Shown: positions 46,431 to 59,225, counted from the first letter of the stretch. The stretch is DNA of 64,000 nt from Pyrrhosoma nymphula (GCA_963573305.1 OY754338.1:21884192-21948191); one strand, 5' to 3'. The notes: generated by a model not told the origin, from the letters alone. Made by a program: numbers and translations.

Positions 46431-49400
46431 GGCCAGTCACTTCATTCACAAAAAGGGGCTCGACCTTGCAAAAGGTCATGTATTTCTAATTTTTTAAGAT
46501 GTTGTTAGGATCTTGGCCAATGGTAAAAAAAAAACAAATTTTCAGCTTCGGAAGACACAATCTACGCAGTGCGCAAAAAACCTCGCAATTTTGCACTTAT
46601 TTTGGTTTTTGCTCAATATCTCCTAAAATATGTGACCTACAGAAAATAATTCTCAATTCTTATTTTAAGAAGATATATTATGCTACAGTTTAAGCCCTAC
46701 ATGAATTACATATGTCCAGAACTTTTTGAGAAACAGCTCTTCAAAAAAAGGCATTTTTTTCCAAAAAGTGAACATTTTTCGTTTTGGTCACGTGTCTTGT
46801 CTTATATGGGCAAAAGTAATCATCCCACAAGAAAAATTATTAGAAATAAATCTATAGTAAATTTATTTAGCTTTAATTTGGGCTCAAAACGACTCCTGTA
46901 GACCCAATAGTTCCTTCAAATCCGGCATAAAACCAAAATTACGGAAGAATGGATTTTGGGAAAAATCAATGTAAACTGTTTTGAGCATCACAGTAATCAG
47001 TTATTTGGTAAATAATACATTATAGGTATATTTTGCATGTGTGTTATTATTATAATTATTTTAACCCTACAAAGTCGTTCTTTGTGCTCTGCACCGACCC
47101 TTTAAACTTCCCATGGAGCCGTCATAAGTGCTGTGCAGCGACCTCGTACGCTGTTTTAATGTTTTTTTGAGGCAATAAATGTTATGTTAACGAAATATCT
47201 TTTGACCTGCTTATAAAATATGGTTTACACTTTGAGTTTTATTAATAGAGAATTTTTCTCTAAAGATATCGTGTCGCTATTTTGAACATTTGTTTATTCC
47301 TTCCTCATGAAATAAGTTACGTTTTCTCGCCTAATTATCTTGAAGTTGCGATGAAAAGATTTTATATTTTGACTTGGAAGAATAGCGTAAACATATTCGG
47401 TGCATGGAAGAAGTTAAGGCAACTTTTTTCCGCATATGCCACCATAAACACGTCCCCACGTTGACTATCTTTTTTTCAAGGCAGTCAGTGCGACGAATTT
47501 GATTTCGGATTGGAGTAATGATCACATCTGGTTTAGAAGGGCAGGCAGAGTTACGATGTTTTCTTTTCAGTTAACTCCGGTGTATTATGGCTATTTATGG
47601 GTATTTATGGCTAAACATGGGCACCTTTTCTTCACTCTTTTGATGACACCAAGGGAGTGGAAGTCAGGGGGGACTCGCACAGACTCAACCGCCTATCTCG
47701 AGAGACTATTGAGTCGAAAGGGCTGAGTTGGAAAGCCTAATAGGTAAGCAAATTGTGGTATGATGAACTGAACATGAAATGAATTGTGGTAGCCCAGTCC
47801 ATCTAACAATGTCAGAGGCATCTGGAACGAAGTCAATTCTCTGACAGGAGAACAGATCCCAATCCTGTAAAATTCTAAGAAGTTCTGGTCCGGCCTGTGA
47901 TCAGACTTGACACTCGAGCAGACCCGGATGAGGTCAATGAAAAGCTGCAGTGGTTTAACTCACAGGCGTGGAATCTCCATCAGTGTGCTGGCAGGGTGGA
48001 CCATATCAATGGTGTATATGCTGAATGCATGCGAGGAAGAGGAGCGATTCTGTAACATCTCCTATTCTATAGGTGAATATGTTGATATGAGGCGTTCTCA
48101 AATCATTCGAGCCAGTACCTACTGATGTGGAAATACTGAAAAACTGGTTTATTCTCTACCTTCCATTTCCAGCTACTGATGAATTATTTTCCATCAGCAG
48201 TGGAATTGCAGGAGGCCAAGACATCAAGTGCCACATGGCCCAAGAACTGGGAACCGAAAGAGTGACGAAAATCGTTGGGAACACATTTGGAAAAGTACCC
48301 TTCAAACGTAAGGACAAAGTATTCACATTGGCATCATCAACAGCTCCGTGAGAGTGACAATCAAGAGAATAGACATCGATCCACTTACAATTTTCCAGAG
48401 GGTGTGCATAACAAAACAATCTGACGAAGAATTAAAAGTTCACTTCTAGTATTAATTAGCACAATTTCCAATGTCATTTTTCAATGAACAGGGGGTGCGA
48501 AAAAGAACCAAATCTAGCTTCTACTCTGTTATTACTCCACTCTCCATCAGCAGCCCAAACGACACCAATACGTTTGCAGTAGTGGATGGTGGACACCTTT
48601 TACACAAAGTTGTCTGGAAACGCAAATATTTCGTAAGGGCCATTGTCTCAGGTTATGTCAGCTACGTAAAAAAGCCACTTTGGGAAGCAATGTGTCGATT
48701 GTTTTCGACGGCTACCCTGAGGTGGTAACCAACAAAAATACCATAAGTGCTGAAATAATGCAAGGCTGTGCTGCTCACTCCTGCAGTGATATGCTTTATG
48801 AAGAGTGCATCATCATCCAACTACCACAGGAAAAACTAGTGGCCAATGCTAACAACAAGAGGCGCCTTATCGCTCTCTCCACATGCTCAGGGATTCTCCG
48901 AGGACTTCTCAAAGCCAGGGCCGTCGAATCAAGAGAAATTAAAATGTAGCAGATTAACTCTTAGCATGTGAATATTAACCATCGTAATTGCATCTTTTTC
49001 GTAATAAAAAATGTAAACTAGTTACTATGTTAACTGTTTTCATTGATTTTTCCCAAAATCCATTTTTCCATAACTTTAGTTTTATGCTGTATTTGAAGAA
49101 GCTATTGGGTTTACAGGAGTCGTTTTTAGCTCAAATTAAAGCTAAATAAATGTACTATAGATTTATTCCTTATACTTTTCTTGTGGGATGATTACTTTTG
49201 CCCATATATGACAAGACACATGACCAAAACGAAAAATTTTCACTTTTTGGGGAAAAAATTACTTTTTTTGAAGAGCTGTTCCTCAAAACGTTCTGGACAT
49301 ACGTAATTCGTTTAGGGCTTCAACTCTAGCATAATGTATCTTCTTTAAATAAGAATGAGAATTATTTTCTGTAGGTCACATATTTTAGGAGATATTGAGC

Positions 49401-49572
49401 AAAAACCAAAATAAGTGCAAAATTGCGAGGTTTTTTGCGCACTGCGCAGATTGTACAAGTCTTTCGAAGCTGAAAATTTGGTTTTTTGCTATTGGTGTGG
49501 ATCCTAAAAACACATTAAAAAATTAGAAATACATGACCTTTTGCAAAGTCGGATGTATGAAGTGACTGGCCC
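46431..49572 (+). mobile_element. Candidate DNA transposon with ~545-bp inverted ends
   Basis: Left arm 46431-46980 and right arm 49031-49572 are reverse complements with scattered differences. Both outer ends read GGGCCAGTCACTTCAT going inward. The ~2.05-kb interior carries a decayed gene on the + strand that ends about 85 bp before the right arm. A target-site duplication is not obvious: the flanks are GACCGCCCAA on the left and GTAGCCTCCG on the right. Long TIRs around a single gene are typical of several DNA transposon groups, but I cannot place it in a superfamily. Two unrelated inverted copies flanking a gene relic is the alternative. Confidence 0.55.
47880..48949 (+). pseudogene. Decayed gene of a repeat-associated protein family
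   Basis: Blocks in at least four frame segments follow one protein order: SISSGIAGGQDIKCHMAQEL, IVGNTFGKVPFKRKDKV, IDIDPLTIFQRVCITKQSDE, FNEQGVRKRTKSSFYSV, VVDGGHLLHKVVWKRK, a Y-V-S-Y-V-K segment, IVFDGYPEV and QEKLVANANNKRRLIAL. I know this order from a multi-copy protein family common in arthropod genomes. Its VVDGG...VFDGY...QE-x-L-x-N-x-x-N-K pattern suggests a metal-dependent nuclease-like fold, but I cannot name a function. Stops at 48123-48125, 48349-48351 and near 48450 and the frameshifts mean it is inactive. Its position between long inverted repeats makes it a candidate transposon gene. Confidence 0.6.
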
Positions 49573-50489
49573 GTAGCCTCCGAGATATACAGGCCTGAAC
49601 ACCCGAATTTCGATCGTCACCTGTTTTCAAATAGTAGGCCTAAAATCGTATGTGCTCTTGCGGAGATAATTAAAAAAAATTCTAATCAAAGGTTATTATG
49701 ACAGATAAAACTTCGTTAGAACCGTAAATTTTTGTCAAATGAGATAATGCGTCATAACCGATAGCTGCAGAAATTCACAAATCGTGCAATATGATTTTAT
49801 CACAATATAAGTACACGAAATATTAGGAGGCCTATAGAAAGTGAACAGATTTTTATTAGCCATTTATTGGATTCTATGACCCTAAACAAATATTACATTG
49901 CAACGGTGGCGGCGGGGTCCGAGCCCTCCTTTATCGTGGAAGAAGAGCTTCCCGACGATAGAAACTCCTCCTCGGAGTCAAGGAGGGTTTTAAGGCTTTC
50001 CCTGCGACAGGGCCTGCCTGTAGGATGGGTGGAGGGCCTCACTCCAGGGCCCTCCAAGGGTGGTGGTACGGAGGCCCATGAGAGGTACCTGCCAGGGAAA
50101 GGATATCCTCAGAGCTCGCCGAGGGGGACACTTTGGATACGGTTTTCTCCAGAGAGGAGGATTGACCCAAAGGGTGAAGATGAAGGGTCCCTTTTGGGGC
50201 CCTTCGTTATATTTTTAAGTTGAGGTTCCAAAAAGTTCCCACGAGTAGCTTGGGAAAATAAAGGTACACCCATGCAGAGCCCCGCATATATGGGAAAGGC
50301 TAAATAAAACCGGTTTCCGCCTGTTTGCGACTTCTTACCCTCCGCTCCGCTAATGCGATAATCCTTGGCACAGGGCACAGGGATGCGCCGTGATGATGGG
50401 AGCATTTTTTTCGGCCCATGGACTCCTCCAAAAAAGGGATGAAATGGACTCAGGCGCCTCCAAAAATACTGTGGGGAGCATGAGATCCA
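49573..50489. other. GC-rich unrecognised ORF region
   Basis: A 118-codon frame (49867-50223, +) lies in clearly GC-richer sequence and reads like a low-complexity G/P/S/E-rich protein segment. It may be the ORF1 or leader part of the jockey-like LINE that follows, but no motif confirms this. 49573-49860 is AT-rich and empty. Confidence 0.3.
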
Positions 50490-50878
50490 AGATGCTAAGC
50501 ATAGGAGGAGATTGAGGCGTCCGTGGTATATCTCCAGGACGCTGTTATCTCAGCCTATGAAAAATGCTGCCCCCTTAAAGCCAAGGAAGGAGAATAGAAT
50601 CTTTCTTAGTAGGGAGCCGAACTCGAAAGCCTCCGGAAACTGTCCAGAACACTTTCCAATAAAGCACAACGTGTAGCAAATACTGAACACTGGTCCCTTT
50701 ATAAGGAGGTCCAGCGCTGGTATACAGCGACAATCAAACTTTCCAAAAGGGAGGCATGGAAGACATTTTGCGGCAACATTGAACAGGTTTCCGAGAGCGC
50801 TAGACGCCATAAGCCTGAAATCCTACATCTACATAAGACCCTCTCCAAAGACCCTGGAGCCGGATTCATTGTTACGAG
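50490..50878 (+). pseudogene. Jockey-like LINE fragment before the RT
   Basis: Around 50505-50580 the + strand gives EEIEASVVYLQDAVISAYEK and CCPLKAKEG. From about 50611 one frame runs unbroken: GAELESLRKLSRTLSNKAQR, EHWSLYKEVQRWY, KLSKREAWKTFCGNIEQVSE, HKTLSKDPGAGF. This is the linker between endonuclease and RT in jockey-clade ORF2 (W-N-x-E-L-x-x-L-R...FC-x-x-I-E...LHKILSKDP). The RT itself is absent: the homology is cut at about 50878, where a tandem satellite begins. It is a different LINE clade from the one at 13.4 kb. Confidence 0.8.
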
Positions 50879-51730
50879 GGTAGTATTGATTGAAAAAATG
50901 TTATTTAAATGCTAATTCATACAAATATTTCATTCTGATTTTTCTTTTATGAAGGTAATAAAAAAATAGTGCTCATGAGAATATCCCTTCTTTTTTCTGA
51001 AATCATATTTTCTCTGTAGAATATATTTTTTTTAACAAAACACAATTTTACTAAGTTCCTTAAAATGTGCGATAACTCTGTTGAACAGCTTTAATGACAT
51101 GTATACAAAGAACCTCTTCATTGTTACGAAGGTTAGTTATGTATCAGAAGAAAATATTGTAAATGTTCTTCGAAAACGAATATTTAATTCTGATTATTCT
51201 TTCCTGAAGGTAATGAAAAATTAATGTGCACATTAATATGCACATTTTTTTCTAAATTAATATTTCCTCGATATAATACGTTTTTTTAGGTAAACACAAT
51301 TTTACTAAGCTAACATAATGAGCGATATATGAAGATCATTTATGACGCGCACATACATAACTCACAATTAAGCATTGTTACGAAGGTTATTTATGTATGA
51401 GAAAAATCTTTTGGAAATGCTCTTCGGAAACCAATACTTAATATGATTATTCTTTACATAAATTTAAGGAAATTAAATGTGCCAATATTAATACTCTATC
51501 TTCTTGCTGAAATATTATTTTGTCGATTGAATACGTTTTTTCTGTAATGAATCACAATTTTACTAGGTTCTAAAAATGTTCAATATTCCGTTGATCATCT
51601 TATAAATCATCTATTCATTGATTGAAGAATAATTATGCATCAGAATAATTTGAATTTTGTCAATACTCTTCGATTACCAATACTATATCTTGATAATTGT
51701 TTCTCGAAGGTAATGAAAAATGCATCTGCA
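50867..51730 (+). repeat. ~250-bp tandem satellite, about 3.5 units
   Basis: CATTGTTACGAAGG or a close variant recurs at 50867, 51119 and 51373, with a diverged CATTGATTGAAGAAT at 51616, giving periods of 252, 254 and 243 bp. Each unit also has CTTCGAAAAC-like, TGAAGGTAATGAAAAA and CACAATTTTACTA blocks. Units differ by many substitutions, so the array is old. It starts exactly where the jockey fragment stops. Confidence 0.85.
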
Positions 51731-53794
51731 TAGATATATTTTTACTGTATATATTAAAGACATAGATGAAAGCGGGAAATGCCGATATGGTAAAGGTGAT
51801 CTTTCGTCTCGCCAGCAGAAACGCGAATATTACCATACTTCACTGGCTGGAATAGAAACTTTACATAATCCAATCCTGATGTTACAAATAGCCAAGGATT
51901 ATTTTTTTCTCGCATTTAGTTATAATTCTGCAAAAAAATTTTGATCTAGAATTTAGAGTGAATTCTATTCGTTAACGGGGTAGATTGGCACGTAATTATT
52001 TTATTTTAGTACCTAGGGATCGGCATAAAACTTTCTACCACTGGAGTTTACCCTTTCTCCCATTTTTGCTGGCAATTTTTTATGAAAAAGAAGCACTTTT
52101 ACGAAAACTTTAAGAAGCTTTCTTTTAATGACATCACAAATCACCAAGTACCTACGAGAGTGAGCATTAAATCAAAACATGGTAACGCAAATCTACTCCA
52201 CAGCAATATCCGTAGATGCGTTCAGTACGGCAGGCTTCAAAAGAATTCAATATATATTTCAATACTTCTACACACTACCCTGCGACCCGCCACAACAGCG
52301 AGTGGCAGGGAGTGTTGAGACGCCAAACATGAACAAGGGCCAGAATATTAAAAAAAAAAAAAATTTAGGTCAAAAAATTCATGGTGTATGATAAGATGGA
52401 ATTTTTAGTATCCATATCTCTGGCTCGACCATGTATCTCTCTGAATGTTTTGCCTATATCAATTCTAGAGATGCAGTGTACGTTTTAAATTATATCTGTA
52501 TCACCCTAAAATTCGCGTAACATCTTAGAGCGATTCAAATGGACTCGTACAGGGATAGAGATAGTAAATTGGAGGGGGATAGAAGTTGTCGTCAATTGGA
52601 GAACTGTCTTTGAGGATTATAATTAAAGTCAAAATCCGTGCAATGCATGGTAAGTATACAAGAGATGCAATGGAAAAGGATACACGCGCTGCCTTTGCCT
52701 TCGCTTAGCAGTCACCGAATATCACCTACTACGTTGTTTATCTAGAATTGTCCTCTTGGCAACGGTGAGCTCTGAGCCAGCGCAGAAGATTTTACTGCCC
52801 CAATGGGTTCGCGTACCCATGCGAAGCCATCGTTCGAGAATTTGATGTTTAAAATCAAAGGTGACATTGGCAATTTGGAGGAATTTGGAAAAGATCCCGA
52901 GATTGAGGCAGCAACGCAATCTCGCAAAGACATCTTCCCACCCTCCCTACTCGAGAAAATACTTTTTCAACTAACGCAGCAAATGGAATCCTTTTTCCCG
53001 GAGAATCCTGTTTTGATTCTGTAACCGTCGCAATATCGAGCTTCCCGATCCCTTTACATCCCATCTAACTCCACGCGGGAATAAAAAAAGAAGCGCTCGC
53101 TCTGCTCAACCCACTGCATTCTCCCGAGGAACAAACAAAGCACTCGCGAAACTCCGACACGACGGACGAGCTAGGGCATCCATTCCTCCCGACCCTTCGC
53201 TTTGTCCCCTTTCACTTTTATTCTCTCCAAGGACCCGATCTCTAGAATGAGGTCTCCTTATTCTTCTTTCCTTCCTCCTCCCCCACCCCCCCCCCCCTCT
53301 CCCTTGAGATGGATTCAAGCGTAAACGCGCTACGACACAAGACAACTGCCTGCCTACCGACAGTCTTTGACCCCGAATCCGACGTCGCATTTTCGTATTC
53401 CATTCCGAGTCAAACTGGTCATCATGTAATGTTCCATTTTTCTTAGATTATATATCTACTAACATGGCAGCTCGAACTATCCTCTATCCAAACATAGAAA
53501 TGTTCACTGATCTTACAAGGTATCTTACGTGGATATGAGGATCGGGTTGATGTAGCGACTAGAGGAGGTAGGATGTTTAAGAGGAGGTATGAACGTTCTT
53601 TCCCGTTGTTTTTAGAACTTGGATTTTGGAGCTAGATACTTGAATATTTATAAAGTTTTAATATCTTTTTATATTCGACGCGGTTTTAAGCCGTCCTTTA
53701 CTTCCGAAAGGTATCCTTACCACATGAGGAGAAAAAGTACCTAATATATATTTATCTAAACCTAATTTTGCAATATGTAAAAGATCATTTTGTA
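51731..53794. other. No recognisable genes
   Basis: Frames at 52082-52318 and 52803-53024 (+) and 53106-53390 (-) give no recognisable protein. 53220-53300 is strongly pyrimidine-rich with a run of 13 C. Confidence 0.4.
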
Positions 53795-54186
53795 CTATCA
53801 CTTTCAAAAGTCGGTCCACACGGTGAGTGCGGCCAACTTCGCATTCCGCTGAATTCGAATTTCAGGTATTGCCTATGTATTCAGCGACTACTAAGGGCCA
53901 ACTTGACTCATTTCTACTGAACTACGGAGACCCTCATATGGCCTTCTCCTGCTATCGCTGCCCAGCGAACTCCCCCGACTCCAAGTGGTAGGCGACGGTA
54001 GGCGGAGATTGCAAAAGGGAAAGGCGTTTGGTATTTTTCCCAGTTAGGTGTTTTTCACTCTTAGGAGTTTCGGCGGGCTTAATACACAAGAATACAACTA
54101 AGCGGGATTAATTTTATTTGTGATAAATCGATGAAATGGATCGGCGAATTGACCGCCATAAAGCGATCACAAAGCAATTTTTTGAG

Positions 54187-54440
54187 GATAATTCTCGAAT
54201 TTGCGTTTAACCCTGGACAGCTAACTCCCCGGACCTTTCCCCAATTGAGAATGTGTGGGGTAACATTGTGAATGAGTGGCATTACTACGGAGAAAGAACC
54301 GAGTAAAACTTTCGAAGTCTACATACGGAATGTTTGAAATTCTTTAAGCCGATGCCCCCGTGTAATAGAACTTTTGGTTGGGTCTATGCAGTCACGATTA
54401 CGATCTGTACCTGAAAATAATGGCGATATTACAAAATATT
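54187..54440 (+). pseudogene. Tc1/mariner transposase C-terminal relic
   Basis: The + strand reads FEDNSRICV, a stop and a deletion, then WTANSPDLSPIENVWGNIVN, which contains the catalytic glutamate of the DDE triad in the diagnostic NSPDL-PIEN-W motif. In other frames it continues as VYIRNV, RVIELLVGSMQSRLRS and VPENNGDITKY, the usual last ~40 residues. The first aspartate and the N-terminal DNA-binding HTH are missing, so the protein is inactive. It accounts for the TA-type target. Confidence 0.85.
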
Positions 54441-56609
54441 AAAGTTGTTCTCTGGTGAATGAGATTTTGCTTTAGATTTCCATTACCATAGGTAATATAC
54501 TGAAAATGACTATCCAAAACTATCTAGTACTCTTTTTATCCTAACCTTATCAAATATTGACTCATTCCCATTAATTTTCGCTACAAAATGAACGCCATGC
54601 CATCTTAAAATTTAAACCACCACTTCTATTTCATTCAAATCTATTCTAAAGAACGAGAAAATTTTTAATGTTGCTTATTTGAAAATAGTATATTTTATAT
54701 ATGAGCAGTTTTTCATCGTAAACATTTTAAATGGAGTGTATGTCTTTTCTGAGAGCGAGAAATCAATTAAGTTATATCTCCACTGAAGGCAAACTCATTC
54801 AAAAATTACCGCATTCATTTCTGAAAAATTACAATCCACGTTTTGTAGCTTCATTCACCATAGTTTGCATTAATTTTATCCTTTTTAGGGTTTTATGCTT
54901 TTTAGTTAATATCGTAAAGTATTATTTTCAGTAATGAATGTGTTAGATAAAATAGGTATGGCTTCACTTTGAGTATTTAGAAATCAGCTTCGAGCGGCGT
55001 TACACCAAAGGCAGGTTTCAATTTTAATTTTTCTCCATTAGCCTGTAATTCGTCTTACATTGTTTTTATTGGTCTGTTAAATGCACTACGACAGTGTTTA
55101 GGAAGTTAATACATAACAAAAAGATTCATTGACTGCAAGTATACCCATCACTCAGCTCTCCGTTCCTGAAAGGACCTCTAATTTCTAGAAGCTATGTTTA
55201 CTATGGTGGCAACATATACTGGAGATGTAAAACTCCACTGACACCTCTGACTATGGAATCTATCAGTCACGCAATGGGGGATGCAAACTAGAGAAATTTT
55301 TGTGATACCCAAGGTATCAAACGCACGATGTAATTTTAATTAGGTAGCAATTTTTATGCTCTTTTGGACGAGATTGTTTCACTGCACAGGGCGCAACCTA
55401 CGCTTTCACGAGCACTGACGAAAAATGAGCTTCTTAAGAGATATCAGGGACTATAAACTGTTTAAATCTGTCAATCCTTTAGCATAAATAGTTTGGTTTA
55501 ATAAATCAATATTACTACCACAAGGCAATCAATTAATAAATTCAGTTTCAATACATTCTCGTAAGAGCAATGCCATACTGTGAAAAACATTACGTGCCTC
55601 ATTGTAAGAATACTTAAAAGCTCTATGCCAAATGCAGTGTACTTGACTTCAGTCACAAAAAAGTTGTGATATTTTCGTGGCACAAATAACAGGCTTAGAG
55701 TTAACGTTTCCAGGCTTGGATTGTTTCCTTTCATTATGCCCATATTAATTCCAAAAATTAATTAAGTAAAGACCGATCACTAGTCATTATCATGAGGGTA
55801 ATTCGGAGTGAATATTGAATAAATCTCAACTTCCGATTGCAAGAGATGATCGGACTCCCATCAGTTACTCATCCCAGGTGATTACTTATCGTTAATTTTT
55901 CCCTTTTAGGTGTTTATGAAATTCTCAACTGTCTGCGTATCCAAGCAATATATTTTTCTACAGTTAAAAATGGAAAATCGTTGTATCAGTGACTAATGTG
56001 TGCGCTGGGGGCTTTCCAAAACCTCCAAATTTTCGTTCCGTTTACTAATTAATGATAAAAGCATGAAGACCATATCAATTGTTTTGTTCTTAAATTTTTA
56101 CTCAAAGGTGTCGTTTTAATTTACTGAGCAATGTCGTTTTAATTTTACTTTGCAATTATGGAGATAGAGAAGCAAATTTATCATCTCTACGTGTGATTCA
56201 CTAATATAGATATTTGCCATAATATCCCTTTTCCCGTCGTTGAGTCATGTCCCATCTATAGCACCTTAGGCAACACCACGTTTTATTTGTGCTAAGTCTC
56301 TCGTATATCTCCTTTCGACTTTTCGTTTATTTTTCTCTCCATCCTACTTGAAAACAGCGAAATTTCTATTCAAACACAATTCTTTAAATCCTCTGTTACA
56401 CCAAGCTCCATACATTAATTTATCCTTTACTGAAGGACGTAGTTATACTTCCCGGAAAGGTAACCTGTTTCCCCAGCTCAGAAGTTTCCTTAGTTTTCTT
56501 CATTTTTGGCTATCACTACTTTATAAACTACATTGCCTGCGCTTTATATGATTAATTCACATCCCACATATGACGAACCTTTTCCCCTGGGAAATTGACA
56601 TTGAGTCCC
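54441..56609. other. Interior of composite, origin unknown
   Basis: This ~2.2-kb AT-rich interior is duplicated in copy 2 (59226-61399) but contains no recognisable gene. A - strand frame (55498-55743) has a shorter counterpart in copy 2 (60189-60386) but does not look like a known protein. Confidence 0.4.
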
Positions 56610-57220
56610 GTGGTTGACTGGGTAAATAAATATTGGCCATCTGCAAATCTACCAAAATTAAGTTACTTGCTACTTTCCTTCCTAATTTTATCCCTTTTCA
56701 TACATCTATTACCAAATTGTTAGCGAACAATTGAAAGTCAATGGTAATAAGAAGTGGCCCGGCCTGAATCCTCTTCCAACATATACCCATTCCGATTCGT
56801 CATTCATTACCCGTATACCGCTTCATCCCGGAGAGGTTTTATAATTAATCACCTAAACTTCCAGTTTACTCCCTATTTCTGCAGTAATATTTATTATTAT
56901 CGTCCAATGCACTCTGTAAAAAGTTTTCCAGCAGTCTAAGAAGCAAATAGAGACATAGTGGCTATTATCTATAAATAAATGTTAGAATACTCATCACCAG
57001 AAATGAGTTTCGCGTCCCGCTCTCTTTCCTTAACCCATACTGGTCTTCACCGGGGAAGTCTTCCGCCTTTCCCCGATTTCATCTTAACAGCTATTTGAGC
57101 TATTTTTATTACGTGCGAAATAAAAATTCTGATCTCTTAACGTTATCTTTCTTTTCTCATTGTCGGGAAAGGTTTCCGAGCTGATTTTGCAATAGTGGAT
57201 TTCGGAAACGTATTTACTAA
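56610..57220 (-). pseudogene. LINE RT relic carried inside copy 1
   Basis: On the - strand, broken pieces follow the RT of the 13.4-kb LINE in order: TFPKSTIAKSARK, RIFISHVIKIAQIAVKMKSG (compare RLISHAFKVVLRILNRRLEK), EDQYGLRKESGTRNSF (compare DDQFGFRRGTGTRDAI), VSICFLDCWKTFYRVHW (compare VFVCFVDSEKAFDRVEW), GVNWKFR, and GRFADGQYL (compare VRFADDQAL). Motif C is FADG instead of FADD. Stops and frameshifts show it was dead long ago. Confidence 0.8.
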
Positions 57221-57633
57221 TACTTTATAAATTACTAGTTTTCCCGCATGTAAACGAGGCTACTATTTGTCCCGTTAGCGCAGGACTAATGATTTTTGCC
57301 ACGACGACCTTATGAGGAGAGTACGGGAAATTATCGCCTTCTTCCTCGCACAAGAAATACCGATAAGTCCCAGCCGGAAACACTTCATGGGTTCTTCGGC
57401 TGGCGAATTCTTATGGGAGTGGGGGTTGGGATTGTTTTGGCTATTCGTTGTCGGAGGGAGAAGGTCACGCGAGGTCTCTTAGCGAGTACAAAGTAAACCC
57501 AAGTTGTGCTAGTCGTAGCAGTAAAATTGGCCCCCAGAAGTCATGGAACGCGTATGCAATACGTGAAGCTCGATTTCAGCAGAACTCGGAGATAGCCGCG
57601 CTCACCGTGTGGACCGACTTTTGAAAGTGATAG

Positions 57634-58397
57634 TACATGCGATCTAGAGCATTCAATGTTTTACCTGAAAATATAAGAAGAGCGAATGTCTTCAGGAAAT
57701 GTCTGAAATTAGTAAAATCCTAGCTTTTTACTCAGCACAATGTTGAAACACTGTTTGGAATAAATGTTTAATTGAACTATCGTATTATCCACTTGTTAAT
57801 ACATTTTTTCATGTATACCATTTATTAGATTATTGTAGGAAAAATTTGGTGTCACGTGAACATTGTTATGCCACATTTTTGGACTGTGTATCTTGTTAGT
57901 TTCTCCACCTGTTGGCCATGCATATTTATATACATGGAGGTAGTCTTTACACAGGAAATACCTTAGAAGACTACTAAGCTTCCATTTCTTTGTTCTTATT
58001 CATGTTTGTGTCAGTAAATGTATTTGTAGGAAGTAATAACTATCTACCTATCTAAAGTAACCCATTCTGAGGCCCGGGTTCGAATCCGGGCAGTAGTGGA
58101 GAATTATTTCAGCAAAATACCGATCTCAACATGCGGAGAGTACTTCGAGTGGAATAATAAGCATTTCGTCGGGTGGGACGTTCGACAGTGGCTCACTTGG
58201 CTCCTTCCATTAACAGTACGTCGATTCCGACGGCGTTATTCTCCCCGCCCTGCCCTCGTTTCCCATTAAACCCAACATCCTGTCCTCAATGGCGCTAAAT
58301 TTTCGGTCGCATTACCAAATAACCGACCAACCAATATATATATATATATTCGCGGTTAAATAGACTCATGCAGAATTGCACTGTTATTACAGAGAAA
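57634..58397. other. AT-rich spacer between composites
   Basis: No gene. It contains a partial SINE (next entry) and a short (TA)n run at 58334-58350. Confidence 0.45.
58068..58130 (+). repeat. SINE B-box half
   Basis: GGCCCGGGTTCGAATCCGGG forms a complete T-arm/B box, followed by a GTGGAGAATTATTTCAGC tail. No A box or acceptor stem precedes it, so it is a SINE remnant and not a tRNA gene. Confidence 0.5.
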
Positions 58398-58499
58398 CTG
58401 GGTTTTTAAAGGCGCCGGTAGCGCCCACTTATTCAAGGAAGATATTGAAATTAAATGACACTTGATATCGTGAGTTTATTCCCAACTCTAACAAAATTA

Positions 58500-58636
58500 C
58501 ATTATTTCCGTTTGTTTCTCACATTTCGTGTGAATTGGCGATTATCGTTGAGCAGTGGTCCTTGCTGAGGCTTGGGTTCGATTAGCACTTTCTTTTGGCG
58601 GGAATTTCTTGGGCGAGAGAGAGAGAGAGCAACGTA
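58500..58636 (-). pseudogene. Helitron helicase remnant, downstream part
   Basis: On the - strand, after the insertion point, the reading resumes as VALSLSRPR and then KVLIEPKPQQGPLLN with TRNVRNK. This is the end of Helitron helicase motif VI and the C-terminal tail (compare copy A). It is split from its upstream part by 3.8 kb. Confidence 0.8.
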
Positions 58637-58964
58637 CTATCACTTTCAAAAGTCGGTCCACGCGGTGAGTGCGGCCAACTTCGCATTTCGCTGAATTCGA
58701 ACTTCGGGTATTGCCTATGCATTCAGCGACTACTAAGGGCCCACTTGACTCATTTCCACTCAACTATGGAGACCCTCGTATGACCTTCTCCCGCTATCGC
58801 TGACTAGCCAACTCCCCTGACTCCAAGTGGTAGGCAACGGTAGGCTGAGAATGCAAAAGGGAAAGGCGTTAGGTGTTTTTCACTCTTACCAGTAGCGGGC
58901 TTAATTGTTTTCTTGATAAATCGAGGAAATAGATCGACGAACCGACCACCACAAAACAAATTTT

Positions 58965-59225
58965 GAGGATAATTCTTGACTTTGCGTTTTACCCTGGACA
59001 GCTAACTCCCCAGACCTTTCTCCTATTGAGAATGCGTAGGGTAACATTGTGAATGAGTGGCATTACGACGGAGAAAGAACCGGGTAAAACTATATAAGTC
59101 TACATACGGGATGTTTGGAATTCTTTGAGCCAACGTCCCCGTGTAATAGAACATTTGGTTGGGTCTATGCAGTCACGAATACGATCTGCAACTGAAAATA
59201 ATGGCGATATTACAAAATATTAACG
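58965..59225 (+). pseudogene. Tc1/mariner transposase C-terminal relic
   Basis: Same segment as in copy 1: WTANSPDLSPIEN is kept, but the tryptophan after it has become a stop (TAG). The closing MQSR-x-RS region and NNGDITKY follow in shifted frames. Inactive. Confidence 0.8.

Larger units (their letters stand above)
53795..57633 (+). mobile_element. Tc1/mariner-like composite, copy 1
   Basis: The 3839-bp unit has long inverted ends: CTATCACTTTCAAAAGTCGG then TCCACACGGTGAG on the left, and the complement on the right (57593-57633). It is flanked by TA within GTAC on both sides. It holds a Tc1/mariner transposase relic near the left end and a LINE RT relic on the opposite strand near the right end. 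Tc1/mariner elements are normally 1.3-2.4 kb, so this one is enlarged by passengers. Copy 2 at 58637-62456 is collinear in direct orientation and shares the passengers. Confidence 0.85.

Noticed and set aside
58068..58110. Possible tRNA gene from a perfect T arm
   Set aside because: Only the 3' half is present; no D arm or acceptor stem upstream.
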